Shown one piece after another: positions 34,301 to 46,983 of a stretch of DNA of 64,000 nt. The position numbers were made by a program, and so were the translations under genes. Below the pieces are notes generated by a model, which saw nothing but the letters and a program-made list of their open reading frames with translations, searched no databases and was not told the DNA's origin. How positions within the stretch are numbered: the first letter of the stretch is position 1; each line of letters opens with the position of its first letter. This stretch comes from Morchella semilibera (Eukaryota > Ascomycota > Pezizomycetes > Pezizales > Morchellaceae): assembly GCA_009192285.1 (NCBI GenBank), contig CM018604.1:1922001-1986000 (forward strand), read 5' to 3'.

Positions 34301-34792
34301 AACAGGCCTTTCTGGCGGTGAAGTTGAAATTCCTCGAGCAACAATAGGTTTGCGGTTGGCTATGCAATGTTCAAGACACACTGCTGATTGGAAGCGAATC
34401 TCATTCCTTCCACTATCAATCAAAACTCCATGCTTCCTCAGCCAAGGTATTCCCATCCCAATCGGGTAGTGTCCCAGCTTTGTAACAAAGAAAGGACACT
34501 CCTCCACATGTCCATTAATTTCCAATTCCAACGTCACCTTCCTGGTCACCTTCCCAGACTCAATAGGCCTTCCATCAATCACATCAATCTCCCTTTCAGT
34601 CCTCAAATTCTTCATCTTTAATTCATGGCGGCGCACAAAGTCTTCATCAATAAATGCATATCCCGACGCTCCAGTATCAATCAAGGCATAAGTGGGTACA
34701 ATGGATTTTTTATTTTGTGAAATAGAACATACTACAATCAATTGATTCCCATCCATCTCCCCTTCTGATACTGAAAACGTTGAAATAGACAC
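31324..34792 (-). pseudogene. pol: Inner Gypsy 1: pol region
   Basis: Protease, reverse transcriptase, RNase H and integrase in standard Ty3/Gypsy order. It reads from about 34790 to 31324 on the minus strand. Fossil, broken. Confidence 0.85.
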
Positions 34793-34830
34793 ATGAGAGA
34801 AAACCTTTGGAGGTCCCTGGGCTATGCCGC

Positions 34831-36072
34831 CTAGGCCAGGGACAAATCTTTTAACTCCTCCTCTTCCGACAATACCTCCTCTTCCTTTTCCTTTTTTTCC
34901 TTCCTTGCTTCCAACAACGCTCCCCTCATCCTGGGTGCTGCCCTTCCCGAGGGCGAAAGTTTACAGTCTCTGACCAAATGTCCAACCCCCCCGCAATAAT
35001 AACAACGATTCTCCGCGCGACGTGCCTCCCTTTCTCTGGGATCCGGGCGACGATAACTATTAGACAAGTCCATAGGGACAGCTCCCCCCGGAGTATAGGA
35101 AGGGTGGGCCGCTGGCGCAGCACTCTTCGGTGGTGGTTGAGGTGTTCCTCGTACGACTGGGGATGTTGCTGGTGCAACGGGGAAACGAGCAGCGAAGAAA
35201 CGCGGAGCAGGGGCACTTGGAATCTGAAAACGAAACCTCCCCATCCTGGCCTGTAACGCCCGTTGCTTGTTATCAAGACGTTGAAGGAGCAGCCCGCAGT
35301 CCTTAATCGTGGTTGGTGTTTCATTTTGAATCATCAGGGCCATTAGGTCCTGGTTAAGTCCCTACAACAAACATTCAATCTTAGCCGCCTCGTTGAACTC
35401 AGAGTCGGCAGCATATCACTGAAACTCTGCAAAGTACTCGGAAAAGGTACGTTGGCGCTGCCTGATCTCCCTCAAATTACGGGCGGCAGTGGCGGCGCGG
35501 TCTGGGTCTCCAAAAGCATTATCCAAAATCTCAAAGAACTCCGCCATGGAATCAAGAGCAATTTCTTCATCCGTAATATAAACTAAAAATTGATCCGCCG
35601 CCGGCCCCTCCAGTCGAGAAATAGAATATGCCAATTGTTGGGCCGAGGTAGGAAAACGATCCAAATTGGCTGTGAACTTAATCTGTAGTTGCCTCTGAAA
35701 AGTCCTGAGAGTCTTGCGATCGCCCCGGTATTTCTCCGGGTCAGGAAGCTTCTCTGATTTAGACGGCTTGGTTAAGTCGTCGTAGAGCTCCTCTAGACCT
35801 CCTTTGACTCCTTCTTGCAACTTCTTAAGCTTAGCCCGTAGTCCCTGAATTTCTTTATGGAACTCGGCCCGTCCTTGTTTGGTTTCGGAGTGATGGGTGG
35901 TGATGTCGACCGCATATTGCTGGACCCCTCCGTGCGCTCTTTGGAGGAGGGCATACGCTTGCTTCGCTTCTTCCGTTGCGGCGGGGTCCACTTCAGGGTG
36001 AGCGACAAAGAACCCTTCGAGATCCGTATGGAGCTTTTGATAATCAAATGCATTGGTAGCAGGGGCGGTCAT
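34831..36072 (-). pseudogene. gag: Inner Gypsy 1: gag region
   Basis: Retrotransposon gag domain (KLPDPEKYRGDRKTLRTFQR, FGDPDRAATAARNL) followed by a CCHC zinc knuckle near 34960. Fossil, broken. Confidence 0.82.
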
Positions 36073-36133
36073 GGTAAACTATGGTGCGAGGAACTCGGAC
36101 TGTGCTAGTCGAGTGAGGATGGTCTCGTCTTAG

Positions 36134-36770
36134 TGTGACGGAGTAACCCGACGCAAAGAAGAAGATGACAATGATGACGCAGAAGGACTCGAGGAGCACA
36201 GTGTACTCGACGAGGGGGCCGATGAAGACAGGGACAACACCGGGCAGGCACAAGCTCAGGCACCGGCGAAGACAAAGGCAAGGGCAAGGGCACAAGAGCA
36301 TAGAGTAGGGAGAGTGAGGACCAAATGGACCTCAACGAGAACGATGAGAGATACTATGAGTTTCCTCTCGTCAGAGGATCGAGTCTTTGGTACGAGAGGC
36401 TATGGTTTTTAGAAATAGGAGTAGATTCCTATGTACCGAGATAACAGGAAGACGAGACGAAGAGAAAAGAAAGAAAGAACTAAGAAAACCATCTAACCCC
36501 ACTATTTAACACTCCCCTCCACCAGTCCGTTATGACTCATACATCACGTCATAGAAACCCATAGAAATCCATCGCATCCACATCACAGCTTCCTCCCCAC
36601 CATCCTTACTATTTTACATTACAAATCCATCACGCCACCGAACCTTCTAGAACCTAATGACGACACCCCCCTTTAGCACGCCCCTTTCTCGCTTAACCAT
36701 TCCTAAACAATCATAACAGCGCTTCCACTACCGAACCCTCGGGACTGATGCCAAGACGCCGGGACAGATC
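36134..36770 (-). repeat. LTR of inner Gypsy 1 (5' copy in element direction)
   Basis: The second 637-base copy, with about two differences from the first. Confidence 0.9.
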
Positions 36771-36826
36771 GGCGTCTCCTTCCACCAATACCACCACGGG
36801 CATCTCAAGCCTCAAACGACGCCCGG

Positions 36827-38860
36827 GTGGCACCTTTCCAGCAGGAGAGGCCTAGGGCACCACCTCCTTCGGCCCCAAGGGCGGCGTCCATTCCAACTAG
36901 GGGAGCATCTATGGTGCCCACACCAGTGGACCCTTCCAGGTCGAGGAATGGGTTTGTTAATGGGACAGTCCACTATGCCCCCAGTTTCAGGAATCCCCTG
37001 TGTGTGAACTGTGGCGAAGTGGGACACATTTCGCGGGCCTGCAAGGGAAATCCCCTTGAAACGTGGGAGAGGGAGTATCTCCGATCGATCGTTTTTCCTG
37101 ATACATATCAAAATTCTAGGTCTGCGCGCTTGCATAGAGGAGGATTCGAGCTCCTTCCATCTGTTGCATGTGAGGATGACGTGAACCATTACTCAATGGC
37201 GGGGTATGAAATAGCTGAAGGCGAGGGTGAAGAAGAGAACCAAGAATCCCCCAACCCGGAGGTTATTCTGGAAGGAAGATTAGCTAGATTAGCCGTCGGG
37301 AGCGGAGAAAAGTTCTCCAGGACAGCGTCGCAGGACACCCCCATGCCAGACCAGGTAGGAGAGGAAGAAGGAAACGTGAATGAAGGGGGAGAAGGAGGCA
37401 AGGAGAAGGGGAAGGTTGATCCAACGCGGTACTTTAAAACCGTGAAGATTGACGATGTCCTAAAAGGTAAGAGGAAGGAAAGAGATGATTCCACCAGCCA
37501 AGGACCATCCAAGAAAAAGGAGAGGGTGTCAGCGGTCAAGAGAGGGAAAGGTCTGAAGGATGAAGATGGGCTCTCTAGGAAGAGGTTGGGTAAGGCACGC
37601 ATCAGAAAGAGGATCGCCGAAATGGATGAAGAGGAGCGGGAGGAATATGAGAAGCTCAAAAACCAAAAGAAGCAGTTGAAGACAATTAGGGGGATGATTG
37701 GGAATGAACGATTTAACTTGCAGAAGGCTCTTGCCAACACCCCATGCCCAATCTCTTACTTACAGTACTTTCAGGACTCACCCCTGGTAAGGTTGGAAAT
37801 GAGCAGAATAAACTCACTGACTAGTGGATTCATGGCTGCAATCTTTGGAGATAAGCAGCCAGAGGGGCATTCAATGAGAGCTAACGCTAAAGAGGATGAC
37901 GGCGCGCCCCACTTGGGAGAAGGAGGTGCATTCATGATATCGGCCAGGATATCAGGAGGAGGACGAAGTTTTGTCACCTCCCACAAGGTATGCATTGACT
38001 CTGGATCAGACGTCGACCTAATTACCCCTTCCATCGCGAGGAAGATCAACGCGGATGTCATCAATATGAAACACACACCATGGGGACAGCTGAACATCAG
38101 AACAAGCTCAGGATCCAAGATGCCACTAGTAGCCATAGCGAGGGTAAAGATAACAGTATACACAGTAGAAGAAACTCTTTATGTCTACGTCATCCCAGAG
38201 GAATGCGAGCAAAGCACGGGATATGATTTACTGTTGGGTATTCCATGGTTATTCCAGGTGAAGGGAATAATAGATGTGGCAGAAGGTAACGTGAAGATAC
38301 TGAATGAGGTTACTAACGAGCACGTCACTATAAGTGCGGGAAAGCATAAACCGCACAACTTTAAGGTTCTCTTCGAAGACAAGGGGAAGGAGGATCCCTT
38401 AGATATAGAAGACGTTGGGGAAGATGAGGAATCGGACACATATTCGACTAGCGAATACGAATCGGGGGAAGAATCGGTTAAGTCATCTGACGCCATATTA
38501 GCAAGTCCAAGGGCAGGACCAAGTAAAGGTAAGGTATTTGGACGGAAGGCATCACTCTATACCAGAAGTGCAATGGTCGAGGTAAGCGTTCAAGAAGCGG
38601 AAGGGGGGAAAGGCGGACCCTGTAGGTATATTGATGCCAGTGACTACTTACTTTTATATGGTGACGCTGCCCCTTATTCAGCGATTGCTAGGGAAATCCT
38701 CAGCTTGGGGGACTTGGAAGTGTTGAAGGGTGATGGAACACCGGTGGCAGAATATCAAGCCATGATGGTAATTGATCACGATTGTAGGTGGAATGAAGAT
38801 AGGATGAGATATGTAGGGGAAAGGATGGGTTTTCAGGCGGGCGAGATCCCGAAAAACTAA
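36827..38860 (+). pseudogene. Outer Gypsy: gag zinc knuckle and protease region
   Basis: A CCHC knuckle (CVNCGEVGHISRAC) is followed by a long charged stretch and a retropepsin-like site (VCIDSGSDVDLIT). This continues the outer element downstream of the first inserted element. Fossil. Confidence 0.78.
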
Positions 38861-39018
38861 TAAGAGGGTATGAATGTAAAATAGAGGATTTAAGGGGGGG
38901 TGAGGGAGAAGGGGAGGAAGAGGAAGGGATCGAGAGGGAAAGAAGGGGAACGGATGGAGAGGGTGATCTGAAAGAAAAAAAAGGGGGAGAAAGGGGGAGG
39001 GAAGGAGAGGATGGGGGA

Positions 39019-40831
39019 GTGGCGCTTCCAAATTTTCCCACTTCACGGAGGCCCATTGTTAGAGAGATTGACAAGTCAATGAGAGTGGAAGATTTGGAGG
39101 AATGGGTGAAGGCTTCAGGAGTGCATATTGGTCCTCTCTGCCCAGATGAGATGAAGTATGATGTCCTTGCCGGACTATGGACATATAGGGACCTGGATGC
39201 AAAGAGCTTGATGGACATTGTGGAGACTGATCTCATCATCCACCGTGTTGACCTAGTACCGGGGACAGTACCCTACGCGGCAAAGGGAGTGAGAAGGCTC
39301 TCGAGGTATCATCAGCAGTGGCTTGAGAAGACGATTATGGAAGGTTTGGAAAGTGGGATGTACGAGCGCACCCCGAAGAATGAACCTCTATCCAGATGGA
39401 GCGCACCCCCTGTAATCGTTTGCAAAGATCCAAACATCGAAGTCCCGACAGATCCTGATGATTTCCACCTCGGGCCCAGGCTCAGGTTAACCTTTAACTA
39501 CCACCGGGTATATGAGAACCTCCCTGCTGTCGACCACCTACTCGCCTCAATCATATACGATCTTTTATCTCACCCAGAGAACAAGATGCTTTCAAAGGGA
39601 GATTTGAAACATGGTTATTGGGTAGTGCCAACCGCCATGGAGACACGGCACGTTCTGGCCTTCTACATCCAAGAGATTGGACAACTCAGGCCAACACGCA
39701 TGCCACAAGGGTGTCGCTCCTTCTCCAGCACCAAGGCCGAACTTGGACCCATTTGCTTTGGTCCCATCCCTCCACCCAAGTCGGAACCAACGATCATAGG
39801 TGACACCTTCGGCATCTTTGTTGACGATATGTTCTGTGCCAAAAGAGGAGACGCTAGAGGCATGTATGATCTCATCTTCAAGAAATGGTTTCCCCCCATG
39901 GTCTGGGGTGGTCTTCGCCTAAACTTCGCCAAGCTATATCTCTTCTGCGACAGCCTGTCAGGTCTGGGGCAAACCTTCCATGTAGGGGGGAGCATCACCA
40001 TCTTCCCCGAAAGAGTCCAAAAGATTCTCGACTGGCCTAGTCCCACAAACAAAACCGAAGTTCGCTCGTTTCTGGGATCCGTACAAATCTGCCGAAGGTT
40101 GATAAAGAACTTTTCAGAGATCGCAAGGCCATTGATGCGATTGCAAGGGAACACATCCCTGTGGAGATGGGATAAGCCCGAGGAAACTGCCTTCAAAATT
40201 GTTAAGCATAAGTGCGCCACGACTGTGGCAGTCCACGGGATCAATTGGGACTTGCCGGTTAGGTGCTACTTTGATGCTTCCGACTTTGCAGGAGGCTTCG
40301 CCATGACGCAGATCCAATCGCTAGTGGAGAAGCCTCTTATATACGATTCCGTGTCCTTTAGCCCGATCCAAAGGAAATATGGGACGTATAAGAGGGAACT
40401 ATATGTGATAGTCCATTTTTTGAGCAAGTATAACCATTACTTTAAGGACAGCAGAAGGCCAGCGATTTTCTTCACGGATCACATGCCCCTTGTGAACTTT
40501 GCAAATTCAGACAGACATGAGGGTATCTATGCTAGATGGGCCGTTAAGCTACAGGAGCTCAGTTTTAGGCTCGAATATATCGAACGAGCAAGGAACAAGA
40601 TAGCTGACGGTCTCTCAAGGACTATCTTTCCTGGGGAGGCATCGCCAGAAGTCAGTGAGGAGGTGTACGAGATGGTTAAGAGGAAGGATGAAGAGGGGGA
40701 GTCGGTTTGGTTTTGGAAAGATGGGAAGGGGGGATATGAGGATTTGATTAAGAAAGGAGTGATTGTTATCGACAAGGGTGAGGAGGGGAAGAAGAGGGAG
40801 GATGGAAAAAGAAATGAAGAAGGGAAGAAAA
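39019..40831 (+). pseudogene. pol: Outer Gypsy: reverse transcriptase and RNase H region
   Basis: The RT active-site region GIFVDDMF, the Gypsy-type connection (ERVQKILDWPSPTNKTEVRS) and RNase H (CYFDASDFAGGFAM) are visible. It is cut by the second inserted element at about 40832. Fossil. Confidence 0.82.
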
Positions 40832-41319
40832 TCTACTGGGGCGGAGTCGAGTCAAGGACTTAGACGGGGTAGATCCAGGGACGAGGGCGGAGACAGGGTC
40901 GGCTCAGGAGATACCCGAGGCGGAACAGGTTCAGATTCAGGTTCAGGTTCAGGTTCAGGGACGAGGCGAGGACAGGAGGGCCGAAGCCAAAGTAATGTAT
41001 TGCTGACAGAAAGAAGACGTTGCCTAGAGAGGCGGAAACATAGGAAAGAACGAACACTATATATACAACTACCCGTCACACCGCTGACTCATAACCATAG
41101 AATCCCATAGAACCTCCCCCACTTCCGTACCACCCATACTATTCCCAATGCCCATACTTCTAACCCGCTACTACCCCATCCTTCCTAGCGCTTACATTCT
41201 ATCACCCGAACTCCTTCCTAATCCATCATTCTACTTCCGACATCGACCGATACTATCCAACAACCCTGTTCCGAAGACGTCTTGGCGCAAGGCGGGGTAC
41301 AGGAGGTGAAGCCGTGATA
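40832..41319 (-). repeat. LTR of inner Gypsy 2 (3' copy in element direction)
   Basis: About 488 bases, TCTACTGGGG to CGTGATA. The end of pol runs into it, as in several chromoviruses. It contains a CAGGTT hexamer array. Confidence 0.9.
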
Positions 41320-44300
41320 GTTGCCCTCTCATTAGGTTCGAGCTCCGCGAGAACTCCGTCAGGTCTCGGTTTAGTAGGATATGCCATGTGAAAGCGGGTC
41401 AACAGACGGGGAACGTTGGTAAGATTCTCCGCGTACTCCCAGGTCGGTGCATCATAGCCCTTCCACTTAACTAAATACTGCAGACGTGAATAACGAAGAC
41501 GGGAGTCCAATAGCTCATCAACTTCCCATTCTTCATCGCCATCAACAATTACCGGAGGTGCGGGGGGAGGAAGATGCCCTGGTAGGGGATCAATAGCGCA
41601 AGGTTCCAACTTCGAAACATGAAAGACAGGATGTATTTTCATCGTAGAGGGGAGATCAAGTTCGTAGGCATAAGGACTAATAACCGACTTAATTTTAAAT
41701 CTCCCAAGGCGTTTCCAATCAAGCTTCCGTGATGGCCTAGTAGTCTGAATATTCCTGGCATTCAACCATACCTCATCACCCACATGATAAACTGGAGCGG
41801 GGACTCGGTGGACATTGGCATTAGTTTCCTGTCGATCCTGTGCGTAACGCATCTCAGCTTGCAGTTGATCGTATATCTCAGCCATTTTATCGGCAAGAGC
41901 ATTCGTATCCTGGGGGCCATTATCGAACGGAGGCAGCGCGAAGTTTTCCGTAAAACGGGGGTCAAACCCGTGGTTGGCCATAAAGGGAGATACCTGCGTA
42001 GTTTCCGAGGGGTGATTATTTGATGCGAACTCGGCGAGTGGAAGCCAGTCTACCCAATCATCCTGCTGATAGGACACATAACTCCGCAAGTACTGTTCCA
42101 TCACCGCATTAATCCGTTCCGTCTGACCATCAGTTTCGGGGTGGAAAGCAGAGGACAAGGCAACATTAATCTTTAGCCTCTTGCAGAGAGATTTCCAGAA
42201 CTGAGACGTAAACTGAGTGCCACGATCGGAGACGATACTAGTAGGGAGACCATGAAGTTTCCAAACATAATCAATGAACAAACGTGCGAGATCTTCAGAG
42301 CCGGTGGTAGTATTGCAGGCGATATAGTGCCGCATCTTTGATAGACGATCGACCACTACAAGAATCGCATCTCTTCCCTTGCTTTCCGGCAGTCCTGTAA
42401 CAAAGTCCATGGAGATATGTGTCCAAGGTCTTTGAGGAATCGGTAGAGGTCAAAGAACTCCATAGGGGGCATGACGAGCTGTCTTACTACGACTACAGGT
42501 ATGACAATTCCTGACATAGCGGTCCACTGTATTGCGCATCCCTGGCCAATAATAGGAACGAGCGAGGAGTTGAAAGGTTTTTGCTTTCCCGGGATGGCCT
42601 GCAGACGGAGCATCATGGTGTTCTTTCAACAGGTGCAAGCGCAGGGGCATATCGTCTGGAACAAAAAGTTTTCCGCGGTAGGTCAGAAGACCTTTCCTGG
42701 TCGAACACTCTGCTAGAGTGATTTCTCGGGAGTGCCTAACGCCGTCTCGAAGCAGTCCTAAGATTTTATTCGGAAATAGGTCAGTGATATAAGCCTGTTC
42801 AAAGAGTTTTTCTAGGGGTGACTGTCCTCGGACAGCCGGAATGGCTGCCAACAAACCCAAATTATGGGACTTCAACACTGTCTGACTTTGCTGCGTCAGG
42901 CGTTCATCCCCTTCTTTAGGCAGATCTCCTGATCTCCTAGTCAATGCATCCGGTTTCCCTCCTTGCTTTCCTGGCCGATACTTAATCACATAATTAAATC
43001 GCGACAGGAACTCTGACCAGCGTGCCTGTCGACGATTCAAATCTCTCTTGGTCATAAAATATTCCAAATTCCGATGATCGCTGAGAACTTCAATAGGTTC
43101 AGCGACCCCCATCAACTCAGCTCTCCATTCTTCAAAACACTTGATAATGGCTAATAGCTCCTTATCGTAAATCTCGTAGTTACATTCGGCAGGAGAGTGA
43201 GTTCCAGAGAAGAAAGCAACAGGATGAAGAATATTCTCATCGCTGTACTGGGAGAGTGTACCACCCGAAACGTAATCGGAAGCATCGGATTCCACAATGG
43301 CCTTGCAGTCAAAATCAAAGTGACGAAGAATCGGGGCCGTAGTAAACGCAGTTTTGAGTCCTTCAAAGGCTTCTTCACAGGCAGGAGACCAAACAAATGC
43401 CACATTCCCTTTGGTCAACGTAGTCAGAGGACGAACGATTCCAGAATAGTTCTTAATAAAGCGTCGGTAGAAATTCGCCCAGCCATTAAACACCTGTATG
43501 TCTCGGACATTCAAAGGACGAGCCCACTTAACAATAGTCTCAATCTTCTTAGGATCAAGCTTCAGACCCTCTGTTGTAACAATCATACCCAAATACTTTA
43601 CTTCCTTCACCTGAAATTCGCACTTCTCGGGGGAGCAATACAGATCGGCATCGGTAAGAGCTTGCAGAACTTGATTAACATGGTCGCGGTGAGATTCCAA
43701 ATCCTCGCTATAGATAAGGATATCATCAAGATAAGCTGTGCAGAACCGATCCAAGAAGGGACGAAGGGTATCGTTAATAAAATGTTGAAAAACGGCAGGG
43801 GCATTGGTCAATCCGAAGGGCATCACTTTATACTGAAAGTGGCCAACCCTAGTGCGAAAAGCGGTTTTCCATTCATCTCCGGCTGCAACTCGAACCAAAT
43901 TATAGGCATTCTTCAAGTCCAACTTGGTATACCATTTGGCCTTGCAGAGTTGATTAAACGTTTCTTTAGGCAGTGGCAGCGGATAGCGATTCTTAACCGT
44001 GATAGCATTCAGACCCCGATAATCCACACAAAATCGAAGTCCACCGCCCGGCTTTTTCACGAACAAAACGGGGGACCCAGCGGGGGAGGAACTGGACTCA
44101 ATAAAACCCTTCTTCAGCATATCGTCGATGTATTCAATCAACGCGGCCAATTCATCTCGAGACATGCTATATAGAGGACCAAAGGGGGGTTCCTTTCCCT
44201 CATGCAGATTAATCCGGATATCATAGGGGCGGTGAGGAGGCAGCTTCCGAGGGCCTTCTTTTCCAAACCGTTGCCAGAAATGATGATGTTCGGGGGGGAC

Positions 44301-44906
44301 CAAAGTAGCAATTTCCGGTGGTATCGATTCCGTAGAACCCCCAAGAAACAGGGCATAGACAGTCAGTCCCTGAGTGGTCTCAGCAAAGGTAGCAGCACTG
44401 ACAATCTCGAAATCATGGTTGGCGGGAAGCGGCGAGGTAATTCCTTTAACATAGACGGGGACTTGGCCATCATTGCAACGTTGGAGACAGCGAGGGGACC
44501 CGAAGGTCAATGAATTATCGGCAAAGTTAATATTGACATTATGCCGGCGGAGCCAGGGGATACCTAGCACTAGCGGATAATGTCCTAAGCGAGTAACATA
44601 GGCGGAAACTTTTTCTACATGGCCTTGAATACGAAGAGAAAAATGAGCAATATGGGTAATGCTACCGGAGGAGATTTCTCTACCATCGATAACATGAAGA
44701 GCACGAGGATTAGGAAGAAGAGTAGTAGAAAGCTCTTTGTGGCGTACAAACGATTCATCAATGAATGCAAATCCAGAAGCTCCGGTGTCAACAAGTGAAT
44801 AGGTTTTAACAGTTTTATTCTCATCAGATACAATACATGAAACAACAAGATGATCGTTATCTGAAACCTTTTCACAAGAGACACCAGAAGCAGCAGAAGC
44901 AGACAA
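41253..44906 (-). pseudogene. pol: Inner Gypsy 2: pol region with chromodomain
   Basis: Protease (LVDTGASGFAFID), RT, RNase H (ESDASDYVSGG), integrase zinc finger (HPGKAKTFQLLARSYYWPG), integrase core ([20 protein letters not shown]) and chromodomain. Fossil with about one break. Confidence 0.88.
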
Positions 44907-44935
44907 AGAAAGAGGAGGGACCTGGCCTAAGCCAC

Positions 44936-46441
44936 CTAAGACAGGTCCTCGTGAAAACCCGACTGATCCGGGGCAGTCGCCGACATCGAACCAGGAGAAC
45001 CCAAACCCAAAGATCCAGAGCCAGCAGAAGAAGAAGCACCAAAAGGAAACCCAAAAACATAACCAGGAGAAGAAACAGGACGAGAGGCTTGATTAACAAC
45101 AGGAGGCGCGCCGGCCCCAGACATAACAGGAGGTACACCGACCTCAGAAGTAGCAGCAACACGAGCAGGACGAGCAACAGGACGAGCAGGACATTCAGCA
45201 GCGAAATGCCCAGGACCTCCGCAATACATGCAGAGTCCTTGAGCGGCACGACGGGCGCGTTCAGCGGGGGTAATAGGGCCACGTCGTTGAGGACGGCGGG
45301 CACCAGAAAGGTCCATTGGCACCGCACCACCTGGAGAGTAAGAGGGGTGAGGAGCGGGAGCAGCAGGAGCGGGAGCAGGAGCACGGGAAGGGGTAGCGGA
45401 AGTAAAGGGCTGACGGGTGGCAAAGGGGGAGGAACGATCTCTGGCACGAGCATCCCTGAGTCTATTATCTAATTTTTGAAGCAGCAGAACATATTCAGAA
45501 GTGGCGGCAGGGACATCGTGGTGGATCATGGCGGAGCGGAGCTCACGGGAGAGGCCTTGAGTAAGTGCGTGTTTCTTGGCCTCATCGTTCCATCTGACCT
45601 CAGCAGCCAAGCGTTGGAACTCAGCAAAATAAGTGGAGAAGTCTCGGCCGCCTTGGGTAAGACGTTCGAGATCTCGTTCGGCGGTAGCGATACGGTCTGG
45701 ATCTCCAAAAGCGGTTTCCAGAATGGTAATCAGGGCCTCAATATCTTCCAGGTCGATGCGTCCTCCGACAACGAGAGGCATTACCTGGGCAAGGGCACGA
45801 CCCGAGAGAAGATTAATAGCATAGGCAAGGCGGGCTTGGGCAGCGGGGAAGCGATCATGGTTGGCGAGCATCTTGAGACGAAGTTGAGTAACAAAAGGGC
45901 GAAGTTCCTCCCGTTTGCCATCAAACTTAGGTGGGTCAGGGACCTTCTCGGAGCGGGGAGCAGCCGCGGCCGGAGGAGGAACTACTGGGGGAACAACCGG
46001 GGGAGCGATCGGGGGAGGGGGAATAGCGGGAGGAGCAGGAGGGACAGCGGGAGGAGCAGGAGGGACAGCGGGAGGAGCAGAGGCCTGGGCAGACAGCAAG
46101 CTATTGAGCTGACGGACCTCCGTGAGTTGGCCTTCTAGGTTCGTAATTTGCTGTTCAAGATCAGGGATAACAGAGGCAGTGTTCAGGGCCGTGTCTCTCT
46201 CGAGACGGGCCAAGTCTCTCTCATGTCTAATGCGAGAGATATTATACCCCAGAAGATCAAAGAGAAGAGCCTTGTCGTGGTCATATTGATTGGAAAAGGC
46301 TTGTACATCTTCAGGAGCAGCCCAAGTAGCAGGAACCACATCGCTGTTAGCGATGCGTTCGGTAATAACAGGTGGAGGGGCAATAGTAAACGAAGATCCG
46401 GAGGCTGCCATAGTAGTATCTCGGGAGCCAAAGCGAGGCAA
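44936..46441 (-). CDS. gag: Inner Gypsy 2: gag polyprotein
   Basis: A single 501-codon frame: a Pro/Ala-rich segment after an N-terminal coiled coil, then the retrotransposon gag domain (KVPDPPKFDGKREELRPFVT, ETAFGDPDRIATAERDLERL) and a CCHC zinc knuckle (CMYCGGPGHFAAEC). It is in a different frame from pol, as in many Gypsy elements. It is carried by the youngest element of the nest. Confidence 0.85.
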   Translation of the reverse strand: MPRFGSRDTTMAASGSSFTIAPPPVITERIANSDVVPATWAAPEDVQAFSNQYDHDKALLFDLLGYNISRIRHERDLARLERDTALNTASVIPDLEQQITNLEGQLTEVRQLNSLLSAQASAPPAVPPAPPAVPPAPPAIPPPPIAPPVVPPVVPPPAAAAPRSEKVPDPPKFDGKREELRPFVTQLRLKMLANHDRFPAAQARLAYAINLLSGRALAQVMPLVVGGRIDLEDIEALITILETAFGDPDRIATAERDLERLTQGGRDFSTYFAEFQRLAAEVRWNDEAKKHALTQGLSRELRSAMIHHDVPAATSEYVLLLQKLDNRLRDARARDRSSPFATRQPFTSATPSRAPAPAPAAPAPHPSYSPGGAVPMDLSGARRPQRRGPITPAERARRAAQGLCMYCGGPGHFAAECPARPVARPARVAATSEVGVPPVMSGAGAPPVVNQASRPVSSPGYVFGFPFGASSSAGSGSLGLGSPGSMSATAPDQSGFHEDLS

Positions 46442-46446
46442 CGTAG

Positions 46447-46934
46447 TCTACTGGGGCGGAGTCGAGTCAAGGACTTAGACGGGGTAGATCCAGGGACGAG
46501 GGCGGAGACAGGGTCGGCTCAGGAGATACCCGAGGCGGAACAGGTTCAGATTCAGGTTCAGGTTCAGGTTCAGGGACGAGGCGAGGACAGGAGGGCCGAA
46601 GCCAAAGTAATGTATTGCTGACAGAAAGAAGACGTTGCCTAGAGAGGCGGAAACATAGGAAAGAACGAACACTATATATACAACTACCCGTCACACCGCT
46701 GACTCATAACCATAGAATCCCATAGAACCTCCCCCACTTCCGTACCACCCATACTATTCCCAATGCCCATACTTCTAACCCGCTACTACCCCATCCTTCC
46801 TAGCGCTTACATTCTATCACCCGAACTCCTTCCTAATCCATCATTCTACTTCCGACATCGACCGATACTATCCAACAACCCTGTTCCGAAGACGTCTTGG
46901 CGGAAGGCGGGGTACAGGAGGTGAAGCCGTGATA
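46447..46934 (-). repeat. LTR of inner Gypsy 2 (5' copy in element direction)
   Basis: The second copy of the 488-base LTR, differing at about one position (GGCGCAAGG versus GGCGGAAGG). Confidence 0.9.
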
Positions 46935-46983
46935 GAAAAAGGAAAGAAGAAATGAAGAAAAAGAAAAGGGAGAAGATGAAAAT

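Larger units (their letters stand above)
30541..36770 (-). mobile_element. Gypsy chromovirus-like LTR retroelement, inner insertion 1
   Basis: The LTRs (30541-31177, 36134-36770, 637 bases each) differ at about two positions, so it is young. On the minus strand it has gag with a CCHC knuckle (CYYCGGVGHLVRDC), then protease (LIDTGASGYAFID), reverse transcriptase (YLDDILIYS), RNase H ([11 protein letters not shown]), and integrase ([20 protein letters not shown]). A partial chromodomain start, [11 protein letters not shown], is at the end. It is broken, with about three breaks. It inserted into gag of the outer element. No clean target duplication is visible. Confidence 0.88.
40832..46934 (-). 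mobile_element. Gypsy chromovirus LTR retroelement, inner insertion 2
   Basis: LTRs of about 488 bases (40832-41319, 46447-46934) show a single difference that I can find. The flanks GAAAA (40827-40831) and GAAAA (46935-46939) form a perfect five-base duplication. Minus-strand parts are gag with CCHC knuckle (CMYCGGPGHFAAEC), protease, reverse transcriptase (YLDDILIYS), RNase H, integrase, and a complete-looking C-terminal chromodomain (LQYLVKWKGYDAPTWEYAEN). It looks nearly whole, with about one break, and is very young. It inserted into the RNase H-integrase interval of the outer element. Confidence 0.92.

Noticed and set aside
43197-44174. 325-codon plus-strand open frame
   Set aside because: It is the antisense of the pol region of inner Gypsy 2, with no domain of its own.
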